Notes: generated by a model from the letters alone, not told the origin. Positions 43,704 through 52,182 are shown, numbered from the stretch's first letter. The stretch is DNA of 64,000 nt from Tuberibacillus sp. Marseille-P3662 (GCF_900178005.1 NZ_FXBS01000006.1:62001-126000), one strand, 5' to 3'. Program-made: numbers and translations.

Positions 43704-44765
43704 ATGTCATTATTACAATTGCAAAAGGTGGAAAAAGATTTCAAAGGACCGTTTGCCATCAAATCGACAACGCTCAATATTCAATCGGGTGAGTTTTTTT
43801 CCTTATTAGGACCTTCGGGATGTGGCAAAACAACATTGCTTAAGTTAACAGCAGGATTATTGACACCGGATAAAGGGGACGTTGTTTTAGATCATAAAAT
43901 AATTACATCGCAGGCCTCAGAGAAAAGAGGATTCAGTATGGTTTTTCAGGAGGCATTGTTGTTTCCTCATATGACCGCTGAAGAGAATGTCGCCTTTGGT
44001 TTGAAGATGAAAGGCATCCGCAAGAAGCAAAGGTTGCAAAAAGCGAGGGATCTTCTTGTATCTGTAGGCTTGGATGGATTTTACAGACGGTATCCCTCGG
44101 CATTAAGCGGGGGGCAAAGACAACGTGTCTCCCTTGCCAGGGCGATCGCGACGGAACCTAGCCTTCTTCTCATGGATGAGCCCTTCAGCGCCCTTGATCC
44201 GAGTCTTCGCGAAGATATGCGTGCTTTGGTTGCCCGGATGCATCAAGAACACCATGTGACGATTCTGTTTGTCACCCATGATCGTGATGAGGCCTTTCAA
44301 TTATCAGATCGGATCGGAGTAATGGAAGACGGACGAATTTTGCAAATAGATAGACCCAAAGATTTATACGAAAAGCCGGGTGAACAAAATGTCGCTCGCT
44401 ATTTGGGAGCTAAAAATGTTTTTTATGGCCAATGTCGGGAAGGGGTATTTCTATCCGATGATTTTCAGATTCAATGCCCGTGTGATCATAATGTTTCACA
44501 ATCAACAGGTTGGGTTGTGATTCGACCTGAAACCTTAACGATCATACCAAAGACAGAGTCGAAGGGAGAAGAACCTAATGTTTTTAAAGGAATTATTAGG
44601 GATTGGTCGTTCCGTCAAGGCTTTTATCATATTAAGGTGCAAGTTGGATATAAAATGTTAGAGGTTGTGCAGTATGCAGATGTTCATTTAGAGGTCTTAG
44701 AAGGTGAGCCTATACACTTAAGCGTTGATTTGAATCAATTACACTTCATACCAGAAAAAGGATAA
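43704..44765 (+). CDS. ABC transporter ATP-binding protein (YnjD/PotA-like)
   Basis: A 353-residue ATPase: Walker A GPSGCGKTT (about residues 36-44), Q-loop VFQEALLFPHM, signature LSGGQRQR, Walker B LLLMDEPF and switch His VTHDRDEA. A C-terminal TOBE-like region (residues ~240-350) is present, as in PotA/CysA-type importers. ATG 43704 follows GGGAGGA; the longer frame from 43683 lies before that site. It energises the YnjB/C-like importer. Confidence 0.9.
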   Translation: MSLLQLQKVEKDFKGPFAIKSTTLNIQSGEFFSLLGPSGCGKTTLLKLTAGLLTPDKGDVVLDHKIITSQASEKRGFSMVFQEALLFPHMTAEENVAFGLKMKGIRKKQRLQKARDLLVSVGLDGFYRRYPSALSGGQRQRVSLARAIATEPSLLLMDEPFSALDPSLREDMRALVARMHQEHHVTILFVTHDRDEAFQLSDRIGVMEDGRILQIDRPKDLYEKPGEQNVARYLGAKNVFYGQCREGVFLSDDFQIQCPCDHNVSQSTGWVVIRPETLTIIPKTESKGEEPNVFKGIIRDWSFRQGFYHIKVQVGYKMLEVVQYADVHLEVLEGEPIHLSVDLNQLHFIPEKG

Positions 44766-44778
44766 GAGGAGCTTCTAT

Positions 44779-45687
44779 ATGCAAAAGGTGATGTTTGATT
44801 GTGATAATACGATGGGGGTTCAAGACAAGGACATTGATGATGGATTGGCGCTTTTATACTTATTAGGGCGGGAGGATATCGAGCTTATAGGTGTTACAAC
44901 CACCTTTGGCAACAGTCATATTGACATAGTCCATCAAGTTACACAGCATATGTTTGACATGGTCGGACTAAGCGATGTGCCATTGTTAAAAGGAGCAGGG
45001 AATTCAGGTGACAGCCAGAGGGAGGCTGCCCATTTTTTGGCGGAGGCGGCAGCGAAAAGTCCCGGTGAAATCACCTTGTTAGCGACAGGTGCTTTGACGA
45101 ATCTCTATCAAGCTTACAAAATTGATCCTCATTTTTTTACCCATCTCAAACAAGTTGTGCTGATGGGAGGTATCACGGCACCCTTGGTGATAAACGGCGA
45201 TCGATTGGAAGAATTAAATGTTTCATGTGATCCAGAAGCGACCAGTCAGGTCCTTCAATCGGATGTAGAAGTCACCGCTGTCACCGGGAATCTTTGCCTG
45301 CAGGCTTTTTTTGGAGTAAAGGAACGAGAATGGCTGGAACACCAACAGGGGGATGTCTATTCGTATATTCTAAAGAACATTGTTCCGTGGATGCAGTATA
45401 TGCAAAAGCGGTTTAACCTCAAAGGATTTTTCAATTGGGATACTACGGCAGCTGTTTACGTGACCCATCCTGAACTCTTTGCTGACCATCATCTTAGAGT
45501 AGTTTCAACTATAGAAGATTTAAAAAGAGGGTATCTTCGGCCAGGTGAGTTGGACGGGAACAGTAAGACGGTCAATGTTCCTAGAGCCATCAAGGACATG
45601 ACTCTGTTCAATCAGGTTATTTTTGATGCGTGGGGCAATGTCACTCTAGCAAAAAATATGAATTCCCATTTTGTGGGGAATCAGTGA
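44779..45687 (+). CDS. Inosine-uridine-preferring nucleoside hydrolase family protein
   Basis: A 302-residue member of the IunH family. The N-terminal calcium/ribose-binding Asp cluster is present in a slightly altered form (FDCDNTMGVQDKDIDDGLALLYLLG), with GVTTTFGNS, LATGALTNLYQA, VLMGG and the later FNWDTTAAVYVT. It hydrolyses N-glycosidic bonds of ribosides. Being encoded right after the importer, it may release ribose or thioribose from imported nucleosides. GAGGAG precedes the ATG. Confidence 0.87.
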   Translation: MQKVMFDCDNTMGVQDKDIDDGLALLYLLGREDIELIGVTTTFGNSHIDIVHQVTQHMFDMVGLSDVPLLKGAGNSGDSQREAAHFLAEAAAKSPGEITLLATGALTNLYQAYKIDPHFFTHLKQVVLMGGITAPLVINGDRLEELNVSCDPEATSQVLQSDVEVTAVTGNLCLQAFFGVKEREWLEHQQGDVYSYILKNIVPWMQYMQKRFNLKGFFNWDTTAAVYVTHPELFADHHLRVVSTIEDLKRGYLRPGELDGNSKTVNVPRAIKDMTLFNQVIFDAWGNVTLAKNMNSHFVGNQ

Positions 45688-45790
45688 ATAATCTTACTAA
45701 CATGAAATAAATATTGAGTTACAGTTATTTTTTTCGTGTATTGATTCATAAATATGAAGGGGAATATGCCTGATTGGGGGAAGAAGGGGA

Positions 45791-46528
45791 ATGATGCAGT
45801 CAGTTATGGGGAAGCAATATGTTCGTTTTTCTGTTGTCGCTTTTCTATTATTAGGTCTTTTAGGAGGGTGTTCTTCTAGCGATTCGGAACAAACTTCATC
45901 GATCAATCAGGAAGACTTGGACCAGTACTTTGCTTCCAGTGCGGAGGACCTTAGCAAAGACCATCCTATCTATGTTAATGAAGAAGATCAGTTAGTGAAG
46001 GTTTATGCAACGGTGAACGGAAAATATTTAAAGAAACCTACACGGCACGGTATGAACTGGGTTGAAGGATCGAACGGTCATAAGTCGGTGTTTGATACTT
46101 ACGCCAATCCGTTAGCCTTCTATCAGGCTTTGGAGGACATTGACGGAAACCCGGCTGTCGAAAAAGGCGGTGACCCAGACAAAAAATTTAAGAAAACCGA
46201 TGAAGGAAAGGTTATAAAAGGAGAGACCGTGGACGTCAATATCACTTGGGATGAGTCAGATAAAGTATATGATATCAATCAAGTGATGGTCGATTCAACG
46301 GGAAAAAGACTCGCTTATCACTTCGGGGGCAACTATGAAGCAGCCAAGGAAAACATCACGGGGTGTTTCATGTGTTTTGACAGTTGTCCTGTTGGTATTG
46401 TCAGTAATGCTTCACATTCCGTGGGAACCTTTAAAAATGGTGAAGCAAAATTTCACGGCAATCCCGATGTATTGCCCAAAGACGGAACCTCTGTTGTGTT
46501 AACTTATAAATTTAGTAAATCGCCATAG
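45791..46528 (+). CDS. YdjY-like lipoprotein
   Basis: A 245-residue lipoprotein (lipobox LLGGCSS, Cys27). The mature domain resembles E. coli YdjY: VNGKYLKKPTRHGMNWVEG, NPLAFYQALEDIDGNPA, and a Cys motif GCFMCFDSCPVGIVSNAS that could bind a metal or Fe-S cluster or act as a redox pair. In E. coli ydjY lies beside ydjX, ydjZ and ynjBCD, the same partners found here. AAGAAGGGGA precedes the ATG. Function unknown. Confidence 0.78.
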   Translation: MMQSVMGKQYVRFSVVAFLLLGLLGGCSSSDSEQTSSINQEDLDQYFASSAEDLSKDHPIYVNEEDQLVKVYATVNGKYLKKPTRHGMNWVEGSNGHKSVFDTYANPLAFYQALEDIDGNPAVEKGGDPDKKFKKTDEGKVIKGETVDVNITWDESDKVYDINQVMVDSTGKRLAYHFGGNYEAAKENITGCFMCFDSCPVGIVSNASHSVGTFKNGEAKFHGNPDVLPKDGTSVVLTYKFSKSP

Positions 46529-46563
46529 ACAATGGTTGTTAGTTATAAGGGGGTTGCTAGGGC

Positions 46564-47706
46564 GTGACCGCGACAGGAAAGACATGTGTTCATTTATTTG
46601 CCTCTTTGTTCTGTTTTTATTGGTATGGATTGAGTATCGCTCTTTTACTGATTCAAAATCAATGGGTAGATATGCGATTTGACAGTGCATATGTCATAAC
46701 GATACTCATGGGATTGTGCTTGTGGCTGTGTCTCATCTTTCTTATATCAGAAGGACGCCTCCCTCGTCTTATAGGGAAAGGGAACATTTCTACGGCCATT
46801 GTTTGTAGTAGTGTAGCCACTCCCATTGTCGTAACGTTGATTAATGGGAGCTATATGTTTATGCCAGCTTATGTGACTAGAAAAGCGTGGTTTCTGGACG
46901 GCGTAGTAACAATATTACACATGAACGGCTTAATGGTCGCCTGGTTCGTGCTCGGCTTCGCATCGCTCTTTTTTTCACGAAAGGTGTCGGTGGTTTCATT
47001 TAAAGGTCAACGATTAACAGCAGGGCAGAGGACAGGGATTGGTATATTCAGCGGGGTAGCTGTCTTTTTCACTTTGCTTTATCTCGGTCTCGGGAGTTTT
47101 CATCAGGTGATGAATGATGCTGTGATCGTTATGAAACAGGCCGATGTATCAGCTTTTCGTGACTATTTGTTATCTTTTGGCCCGCTAGCGGCTATGGTTT
47201 CCGGTGTATTAATGGTGTTTCAGTCTGTCATTGCACCATTGCCTGCTTTTGTTATTACCTTTGCAAACGGGTGGGTGTTCGGTTGGCTATGGGGGGCGCT
47301 GTTGTCATGGACGAGTGCCATGGCCGGGGCCATCCTTTGTTTATATTTAGCAAAATGGATCGGCCGACCTGTAGTCGAGCGGCTTGTCAGTCAACGGGCG
47401 CTGTCATCGTGGGATCATTTTTTTCACAAGTATGGGGCGTATGCCATTCTGATCGCCCGGCTTGTTCCGGTTATATCCTTTGATTTTGTCAGTTATGCGG
47501 CCGGCGTGACGCCGGTGACGTTTTGGAACTTCTTTTGGGCGACAGGATTGGGGCAACTCCCCGCGACTCTATTGTACTCCTATCTTGGTGAAACGGCCAC
47601 GGGTGTTGTCCAAATACTATTCTTGCTTTTCATGATTGTTATTGCTTTAGCGATCATCGGATGGTTGCTGAAACCCCATGTTAAAAATCTAAAAGGCTAT
47701 AAGTGA
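46564..47706 (+). CDS. TVP38/TMEM64 (YdjX/YdjZ-like) membrane protein with extra N-terminal domain
   Basis: A 380-residue membrane protein. Residues ~180-375 are the TVP38/DedA-like domain (APLPAFVITFANGWVFGWLWGALLSW, RLVPVISFDFVSYAAGVTPV, GQLPATLLYSYLGE). Residues 1-150 add four more hydrophobic segments without a recognised family, so the protein is ~150 residues longer than YdjX or YdjZ. GTG start. Last gene of the cluster, followed by a terminator. Possible lipid scramblase or transport role by family only. Confidence 0.8.
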   Translation: MTATGKTCVHLFASLFCFYWYGLSIALLLIQNQWVDMRFDSAYVITILMGLCLWLCLIFLISEGRLPRLIGKGNISTAIVCSSVATPIVVTLINGSYMFMPAYVTRKAWFLDGVVTILHMNGLMVAWFVLGFASLFFSRKVSVVSFKGQRLTAGQRTGIGIFSGVAVFFTLLYLGLGSFHQVMNDAVIVMKQADVSAFRDYLLSFGPLAAMVSGVLMVFQSVIAPLPAFVITFANGWVFGWLWGALLSWTSAMAGAILCLYLAKWIGRPVVERLVSQRALSSWDHFFHKYGAYAILIARLVPVISFDFVSYAAGVTPVTFWNFFWATGLGQLPATLLYSYLGETATGVVQILFLLFMIVIALAIIGWLLKPHVKNLKGYK

Positions 47707-47734
47707 GGGTGTCAGAAATCTGGCATCCTTTTGT
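47707..47734 (+). terminator. Probable terminator of the 35-47 kb operon
   Basis: GGTGTCAG and CTGGCATCC form an imperfect stem (one bulge, one G-U) followed by TTTT. Confidence 0.6.
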
Positions 47735-47933
47735 AATGGATATTTATCTCATTCTTTACAAACTGTTTAAGGTCATCAAGAGAAGAATAATCACATGATG
47801 ATGTTCATAGTTTAGTCTTACATAGAATTATATCTCGTTTGCTATGACCAGATAACAGATTCACTTGTGGTTCTGTGTTCTTAATTGAGAAGGAAGGTAG
47901 CAAGGCAGCGGACTGGATTGAAGGGGGAAAAAC

Positions 47934-48685
47934 ATGCGTAAATTAGGGCGGTCATGATTGTATCCGTGACGCTCTGTTTGGGATTGGGATTTCCATTTCA
48001 AGGCTATGCTAAAACAGAACCGACTATTGAGAAGCTTCAAAAGGAAGTCAAAAAGATACAGGAGAGTATTAAGCGACTTGAACAATCGACAACAGATAGT
48101 GGTGGTTCAAGTCAATCAGCGAAATCGACTGAATCAACAGATACGAATGATACTAATGAACTTCAAAATGAACTTCAAAAGATCCAGGAAAGTGTCAAGC
48201 GTCTACAACAAAAGATCACAGACAGTGGTTCAAGTCAATCAACTGCATCAACGAATTCGGCAGATGAAGGGAATCAGAATGGCAACGGGTCCAGTCAATC
48301 GCAGGATATGGGAGACCTTCAGAAAGCCATCAATCAAAATCAGGAAAGCATTAAGCGACTTCAACAAATGATTGCAAACAGCGGCTCGAGCACATCATCC
48401 GCATCATCTCAGTCAAACGCTGCTTCAAGTACGGAGAATGGGATGAACAAAAGCTCTAGTGAAATGGACAAGGGGTCTAATGGCATGAACAAACGTTCAG
48501 CCTCTTCGAATTCGAACAGTGCAAATATGAATCATTTCTTCGATAATATGGTATTAGTCTTTAAGATGACCTTAATGATTCTGGTGCTCATTTTGGTTGT
48601 GAGTTTGGTTGGTTATTTTATTAGTCTTATTAAAGAAAAGGGAGCTGCCAAAAAGAGAAAGGCTCAAGAGAAAGAGGAACATTGA
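47934..48685 (+). CDS. Coiled-coil membrane protein, 5' end frameshifted
   Basis: ATG 47934 follows GAAGGGGGA and encodes MRKLGRS then stops. One restored base near 47952 would join it to the open frame starting at 47954 (MIVSVTLCLGLG...GYAK) and give a normal signal peptide, so the 5' end appears to lack one base. The mature part has three copies of a coiled-coil unit (KIQESIKRLEQ, KIQESVKRLQQ, NQESIKRLQQ) separated by Ser/Asn-rich linkers, then a C-terminal helix (residues ~205-228) and a basic tail. No family recognised. First gene of the encapsulin-region run. Confidence 0.68.
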
Positions 48686-48741
48686 TGATTAATCAATCAG
48701 ATGCATCGACGTACCCAAAATGACAAGAGGAGAAGAAGCCG

Positions 48742-49221
48742 TTGCGAAAAAAAACGCTACCTTTTGATCTGTTATTACATTGGATATCGGCCACTCTGGT
48801 TTTCTTACTGTTGCTAAGCGGCATGGCTATTGTGGGAGCTAAATTTAGTTGGATTTTGGGGAGTCACTTTGCATTAGCGGATATCACGCACCGGGTTGTT
48901 GGTGTGTTCTGGGTATTATGGATGCTTGTTGCTGTCATCCATAAGATTCATCAAATTGTGAAGGGTGCAGGGGCTAGAAATAGCTGGCTGCCCATTGGCA
49001 AGAGAGGCTTTGCTGGTTTTAACCTATTATTCTCATTATTGATGATCTTCAGTGGGTTCTTACTTTGGTTTATGCCGGTTGTTCCTTTTATTTATGCAGT
49101 CTTGGGTTTTGCCATGCATGAGTTTTTTGCCTTCTTGATCCTGATTGTCATTGTGTGGCATATCGTTCAGAAACGTCATATTTACCGATTACCACTGTTC
49201 ACCAAAAGGAGAAGCAAATGA
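48742..49221 (+). CDS. Cytochrome b561-like (FdnI-type) membrane protein
   Basis: A 159-residue protein with four membrane helices. His residues suited to bind two b-type hemes appear in LLHWISAT, DITHRVVG, VIHKIHQ, AMHEFF and VWHIVQKRH. This is the pattern of bacterial cytochrome b561/formate dehydrogenase gamma-type subunits. The start is TTG 48742 after AGGAGAAGAAG. It would transfer electrons between quinone and an external partner. No dehydrogenase is adjacent; the multicopper oxidase 3 kb away is a possible partner (inference). It overlaps the next gene by ATGA. Confidence 0.75.
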   Translation: MRKKTLPFDLLLHWISATLVFLLLLSGMAIVGAKFSWILGSHFALADITHRVVGVFWVLWMLVAVIHKIHQIVKGAGARNSWLPIGKRGFAGFNLLFSLLMIFSGFLLWFMPVVPFIYAVLGFAMHEFFAFLILIVIVWHIVQKRHIYRLPLFTKRRSK

Positions 49222-49573
49222 TGGGCTCCTGGGGCAAAAGGGGGTGGGAGATATTGCCTACAATGCATGGTTTGTATTGATTAGCCGTTCTCTAGGATTC
49301 CTATTTCTGATGCTTGCGGCCGCTATTCTCATTTCGTTAGTCAATCCGGTCCTGACACCGACACAGATAAAAGCTTATGAGCAGGGCATCAGAACAGCGT
49401 GTCAATCAAGTTCACTTATCGCTTCTATGGTTTGGCAGACGATGGACGGACAATTGGGAGGTTACTTTGGATACAACTTGATGCAAGCAGTAACATTTGT
49501 CTCATTCGGAGCCATACCTTTCATCATCATTGGGGGAGTGCGGCTCAGGAAACGACTTGAGGAAGCAACATGA
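49218..49573 (+). CDS. Small membrane protein, 5' end frameshifted
   Basis: ATG 49218 overlaps the previous stop (ATGA) and has GGAG 7 nt upstream, but its frame ends soon after. One extra base in the G run at about 49240-49246 would join MMGSWGKRG to VGDIAYNAWFVLISRSLGF and keep the frame open to 49573. About 118 residues with two membrane helices (FLFLMLAAAILISLV; FVSFGAIPFIIIGGV). As given, only a poorly placed GTG 49244 could start the frame. No family recognised. It overlaps the next gene by 4 nt. Confidence 0.62.
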
Positions 49574-50229
49574 AACGAAAAAAGGATTTTTACTTTCTTT
49601 TTATGCTCATCTTTGTAATGACCTTTCTGTTAATAGCGGTCTACGTATTTCTACAACCAGAGTACCGGAATCAGCCATCTATGCGCGACATGCCCTCTAT
49701 GGCATTGATGATGGTATTAGAGTTTGCTCGCATGCACGAATACAGCTGGCAACCGTTGCAGGAGGTGTGTGATCAGATTCGTGAACAAATGATGGGAAGG
49801 GGTTACACGGTGCCGCAGCACCAAAACCCAGTCCTAGATATGGCAAATTACGTGCTTTCACTAATCTTGATTGCTTGTTCTGCTGGACTCGTTGGAGCTG
49901 TAAGTGTCCTGGCCTTGCTATGGATACCGGTATTGAATGGAGAGAGAAAAGTATCAAAGAGGACAAGCGTCTTGATTGATGTTGGGCTCACTGCATTTAC
50001 GGGGATTTTACTGACAACGATCGTGTTCGTCTGGTTGCAAGCTCAGACTATGCCAAAAATGGATCTAAACTTCTGGATATATAGTTTCATAACGTTTCTA
50101 ATCTTATTGATTTTGGTAGTCATATTGATCGCGACCATTAGTCAAGGGTATCACTATATGAGAAAACAGTTGCTGTCGCTGAAACCGGATCATCAACAAA
50201 AACAAGGAGGGAGGTCAAATGAAAGCTGA
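49570..50229 (+). CDS. Met-rich multispanning membrane protein, unknown
   Basis: A 219-residue protein with about four membrane helices. The extracytoplasmic loop after helix 1 is rich in Met and His (MRDMPSMALMMVLEFARMHEYS, MMGRGY, VPQHQNP), which could bind copper. It overlaps its neighbours at both ends (ATGA at 49570; 11 nt with the next gene), so the set is translated together. No family recognised. Confidence 0.68.
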   Translation: MKRKKDFYFLFMLIFVMTFLLIAVYVFLQPEYRNQPSMRDMPSMALMMVLEFARMHEYSWQPLQEVCDQIREQMMGRGYTVPQHQNPVLDMANYVLSLILIACSAGLVGAVSVLALLWIPVLNGERKVSKRTSVLIDVGLTAFTGILLTTIVFVWLQAQTMPKMDLNFWIYSFITFLILLILVVILIATISQGYHYMRKQLLSLKPDHQQKQGGRSNES

Positions 50230-50476
50230 ACAATGGCTCAGATGGATTCTATATTTACTTGCGACGATCGTCCTTCTTGGTTTACTGGATCTGGTATTTC
50301 AGCAAGCGTTCTCTAATAGGATGGGTCCTCCTGCTATGGGATTAGCCAATTCTCTATTTCTTGGATTCATCAACTTTTTTTTCTACGGTCTCATTATAAT
50401 CCTGGTTCTTGTCATTATTATTGCTGTCTTTGTCTTTAGCGTTCAATTGGTGACCCGTTTGTTTACGAATAAGTGA
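50219..50476 (+). CDS. Two-helix membrane protein of the local paralogous family
   Basis: An 85-residue protein with two hydrophobic segments. The first (WLRWILYLLATIVLLGLLDLVF) resembles the N-terminal helix of the proteins at 50564, 54179, 58627 and 59185. A short Met-containing loop follows (NRMGPPAMG). AAGGAGGGAGG precedes the ATG, which lies inside the 3' end of the previous gene. Confidence 0.68.
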   Translation: MKAEQWLRWILYLLATIVLLGLLDLVFQQAFSNRMGPPAMGLANSLFLGFINFFFYGLIIILVLVIIIAVFVFSVQLVTRLFTNK

Positions 50477-50513
50477 TAGACGCTTAATTTTGCCCATTTC
50501 GGACCGTTTTCAT

Positions 50514-50542
50514 ACCTATTACCACATAGACTTCATATGATA
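50514..50542 (+). promoter_or_regulatory. Putative sigma-K-type promoter
   Basis: ACC, a 17-bp spacer and CATATGATA (50534-50542), which fits CATANNNTA. The box CATANGATA recurs before the related genes at 54179 and 58627. Confidence 0.45.
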
Positions 50543-50563
50543 GTAACATAAGGAGGGAGTTTT

Positions 50564-50935
50564 ATGGATCGTAGCCAGCGACCATTTTTAAAACTGACGG
50601 TGTATTCGTTAGTCGCGATTCTCATTTTTGGACTTATTGAATTCATCTTCATCGGTTTCGTCGGTGCAGGGACTGGAGGATCCGGTGAAGGTTCCGGTGG
50701 GGGCTTCGTTGGAGGTGCCTCTGGGGGAATCAGCGGTTTCGGAGCGGCTGTTGCTTTATTTAACTTTATTTTTGTGACTTTGATAATACTGGCTGTCATT
50801 GGTTTACTTATCGGTCTGGTCGGGATCACTATCCGTTATTTTGAGCGGCATGACCCGGATTGGTTCGGCGATGAGTATGACGACGAGGATGACGATCGAT
50901 ACCGTAGAAGACCTCGTCGCACAACTCACAGGTAG
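50564..50935 (+). CDS. Gly-rich membrane protein of the local paralogous family
   Basis: A 123-residue protein. The N-terminal helix FLKLTVYSLVAILIFGLIEFIF matches its paralogues; a Gly/Ser loop (GTGGSGEGSGGGFVGGASGG), a second helix pair (VALFNFIFVTLIILAVIGLLIGLVGI) and an Asp-then-Arg-rich cytosolic tail follow. AAGGAGGG precedes the ATG. Possible mother-cell promoter upstream. Function unknown. Confidence 0.7.
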   Translation: MDRSQRPFLKLTVYSLVAILIFGLIEFIFIGFVGAGTGGSGEGSGGGFVGGASGGISGFGAAVALFNFIFVTLIILAVIGLLIGLVGITIRYFERHDPDWFGDEYDDEDDDRYRRRPRRTTHR

Positions 50936-50944
50936 GTACAGCCG

Positions 50945-51169
50945 ATGTGGTGGAGTATTAAGAAGTTGATCCTAGTTATTATCAGTGTCTTGTTGGGTTT
51001 TTTTACGTATCAATTGCCGATTATTAATCAAATTTTTAATTATAAGAGCTCTTTTGACCTGTCTGCGTTCTATCTAATGATCCTACTTTATTTTTTTACC
51101 AAACCGACAGACCGGCGGAAGAAGGTAGATTCTACAACAGAAGATTCTCCGGGTGACGAGAAATCATAA
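50945..51169 (+). CDS. Small membrane protein
   Basis: A 74-residue protein with two hydrophobic segments (LILVIISVLLGFFTY and FYLMILLYFF) and a polar tail with Lys, Asp and Glu. A modest ribosome site (AGGTAGG) lies within the 3' end of the preceding gene. No family recognised. Confidence 0.6.
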   Translation: MWWSIKKLILVIISVLLGFFTYQLPIINQIFNYKSSFDLSAFYLMILLYFFTKPTDRRKKVDSTTEDSPGDEKS

Positions 51170-51190
51170 GAGAGGGGAGGGCTCTTATTT

Positions 51191-51313
51191 ATGAAAAATA
51201 TATCGTATTGGAAACGTCTGCGCTCCCTGAAAGCAGGAGTCTTATATGAAGAAAATTGGAATGTTTTTTTGAGATGGCTTGAGAAAAATTTGTTATCGAA
51301 GAAGGGGAAATGA
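51191..51313 (+). CDS. 40-residue ORF coupled to the encapsulin gene
   Basis: Encodes 40 residues, basic and aromatic (MKNISYWKRLRSLKAGVLYE at the N-terminus), ATG 51191 with GGGAGGG about 11 nt upstream. It overlaps the encapsulin start by 4 nt (ATGA), so it is placed to couple translation or to act with the shell. An LRSLKAG stretch faintly recalls the GSLK-type encapsulin targeting peptide, but it lies at the N-terminus instead of the C-terminus. It could be a leader ORF, a mini-cargo or an adaptor. Confidence 0.55.
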   Translation: MKNISYWKRLRSLKAGVLYEENWNVFLRWLEKNLLSKKGK

Positions 51314-52182
51314 ACGTGGTTAAAAGAAAGTCGGGACGCTATTCTCCGAGAAGTTCGTTAACCCAACAACAGTGGAATCATTTGCAGGATACGGTCATTG
51401 AAACAGCCCGAGATCATATCGTGGCCGACAGATTTCTCGATATATATGGACCTATTGGTATTGGTTCGCAATCCATCAGTAATCCGGTGTATCTTGAACC
51501 AGAACCGGCAAGTATCAGTATGCACGGGGATGAATTGGATGTCGCTAAGCCCAATGACACTCAGATGTTGGTTATCCCGATTTTATATAAAGATTTTGTT
51601 ATACACTGGCGGGATATCGAGCATGCCAAAGAAACGGACAAACCGCTCGATTTTTCCGCAGCAGCTAGCGCAGCCAGTGATGTCGCGTTGAAGGAAGATG
51701 ATTTGATATTTAATGGGGAAGGGTCACTGAATATTCCTGGGCTGATGAATGTAGATGGCAGGGAAACTGTGAGGTGCAGTAATTGGTCGCGTGGTGGTGG
51801 TCGGGCGTTTAATGATATTGTCGCTGCACGGAATCGCTTGATTAAGAGTGGATACACGGGACCTTTTGCTCTGGTCTTATCAGCTGATGCTTACACTCAG
51901 TTACACCAAGTTCATGGCCATTCAAATGTTTTGGAAATCGAGCATGTGCGCAACTTGTTTGAGGATGGCATATATCAGTCGTCCCAGGTCCGCAATGGAT
52001 GCGGGGTTGTCGTGGCCACTGGTGAACAAAATGTGGATATTGTCATCGCTCAGGATGTATCCGTCTATTTCTTGAATAACGATAATTTGAACCGGTACTA
52101 CCGGGTGATGGAATGTCTCGTTCCGAGGATCAAACGTCCTTCGGCCATTTGTACACTTGAAGATGGCGATAATAATAAATGA
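51310..52182 (+). CDS. Family 1 encapsulin shell protein
   Basis: A 290-residue HK97-fold shell protein. Recognised from the ordered features: FLDIYGPIGIGSQSI, then FVIHWRDIEHAKETDKPLD, the SAAASAASDVALKEDDLIFNG helix, IPGLMNV, FNDIVAARNRLIKSGYTGPFALVLSADAYTQL (P-domain-like helix and strand) and VRNLFEDGIYQSS. Such proteins assemble into 60-, 180- or 240-subunit compartments holding a cargo enzyme. No DyP peroxidase, ferritin-like, IMEF, hemerythrin or Csp cargo gene is adjacent. It ends the operon; the multicopper oxidase gene lies convergent. Confidence 0.85.
   Translation: MNVVKRKSGRYSPRSSLTQQQWNHLQDTVIETARDHIVADRFLDIYGPIGIGSQSISNPVYLEPEPASISMHGDELDVAKPNDTQMLVIPILYKDFVIHWRDIEHAKETDKPLDFSAAASAASDVALKEDDLIFNGEGSLNIPGLMNVDGRETVRCSNWSRGGGRAFNDIVAARNRLIKSGYTGPFALVLSADAYTQLHQVHGHSNVLEIEHVRNLFEDGIYQSSQVRNGCGVVVATGEQNVDIVIAQDVSVYFLNNDNLNRYYRVMECLVPRIKRPSAICTLEDGDNNK

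Noticed and set aside
47800-47812. CATAGTTTA as a sigma-K -10 for the 47934 gene
   Set aside because: It fits CATANNNTA, but there is no AC at 16-17 bp upstream and the distance to the start is about 125 bp; the pattern is short enough to occur by chance.
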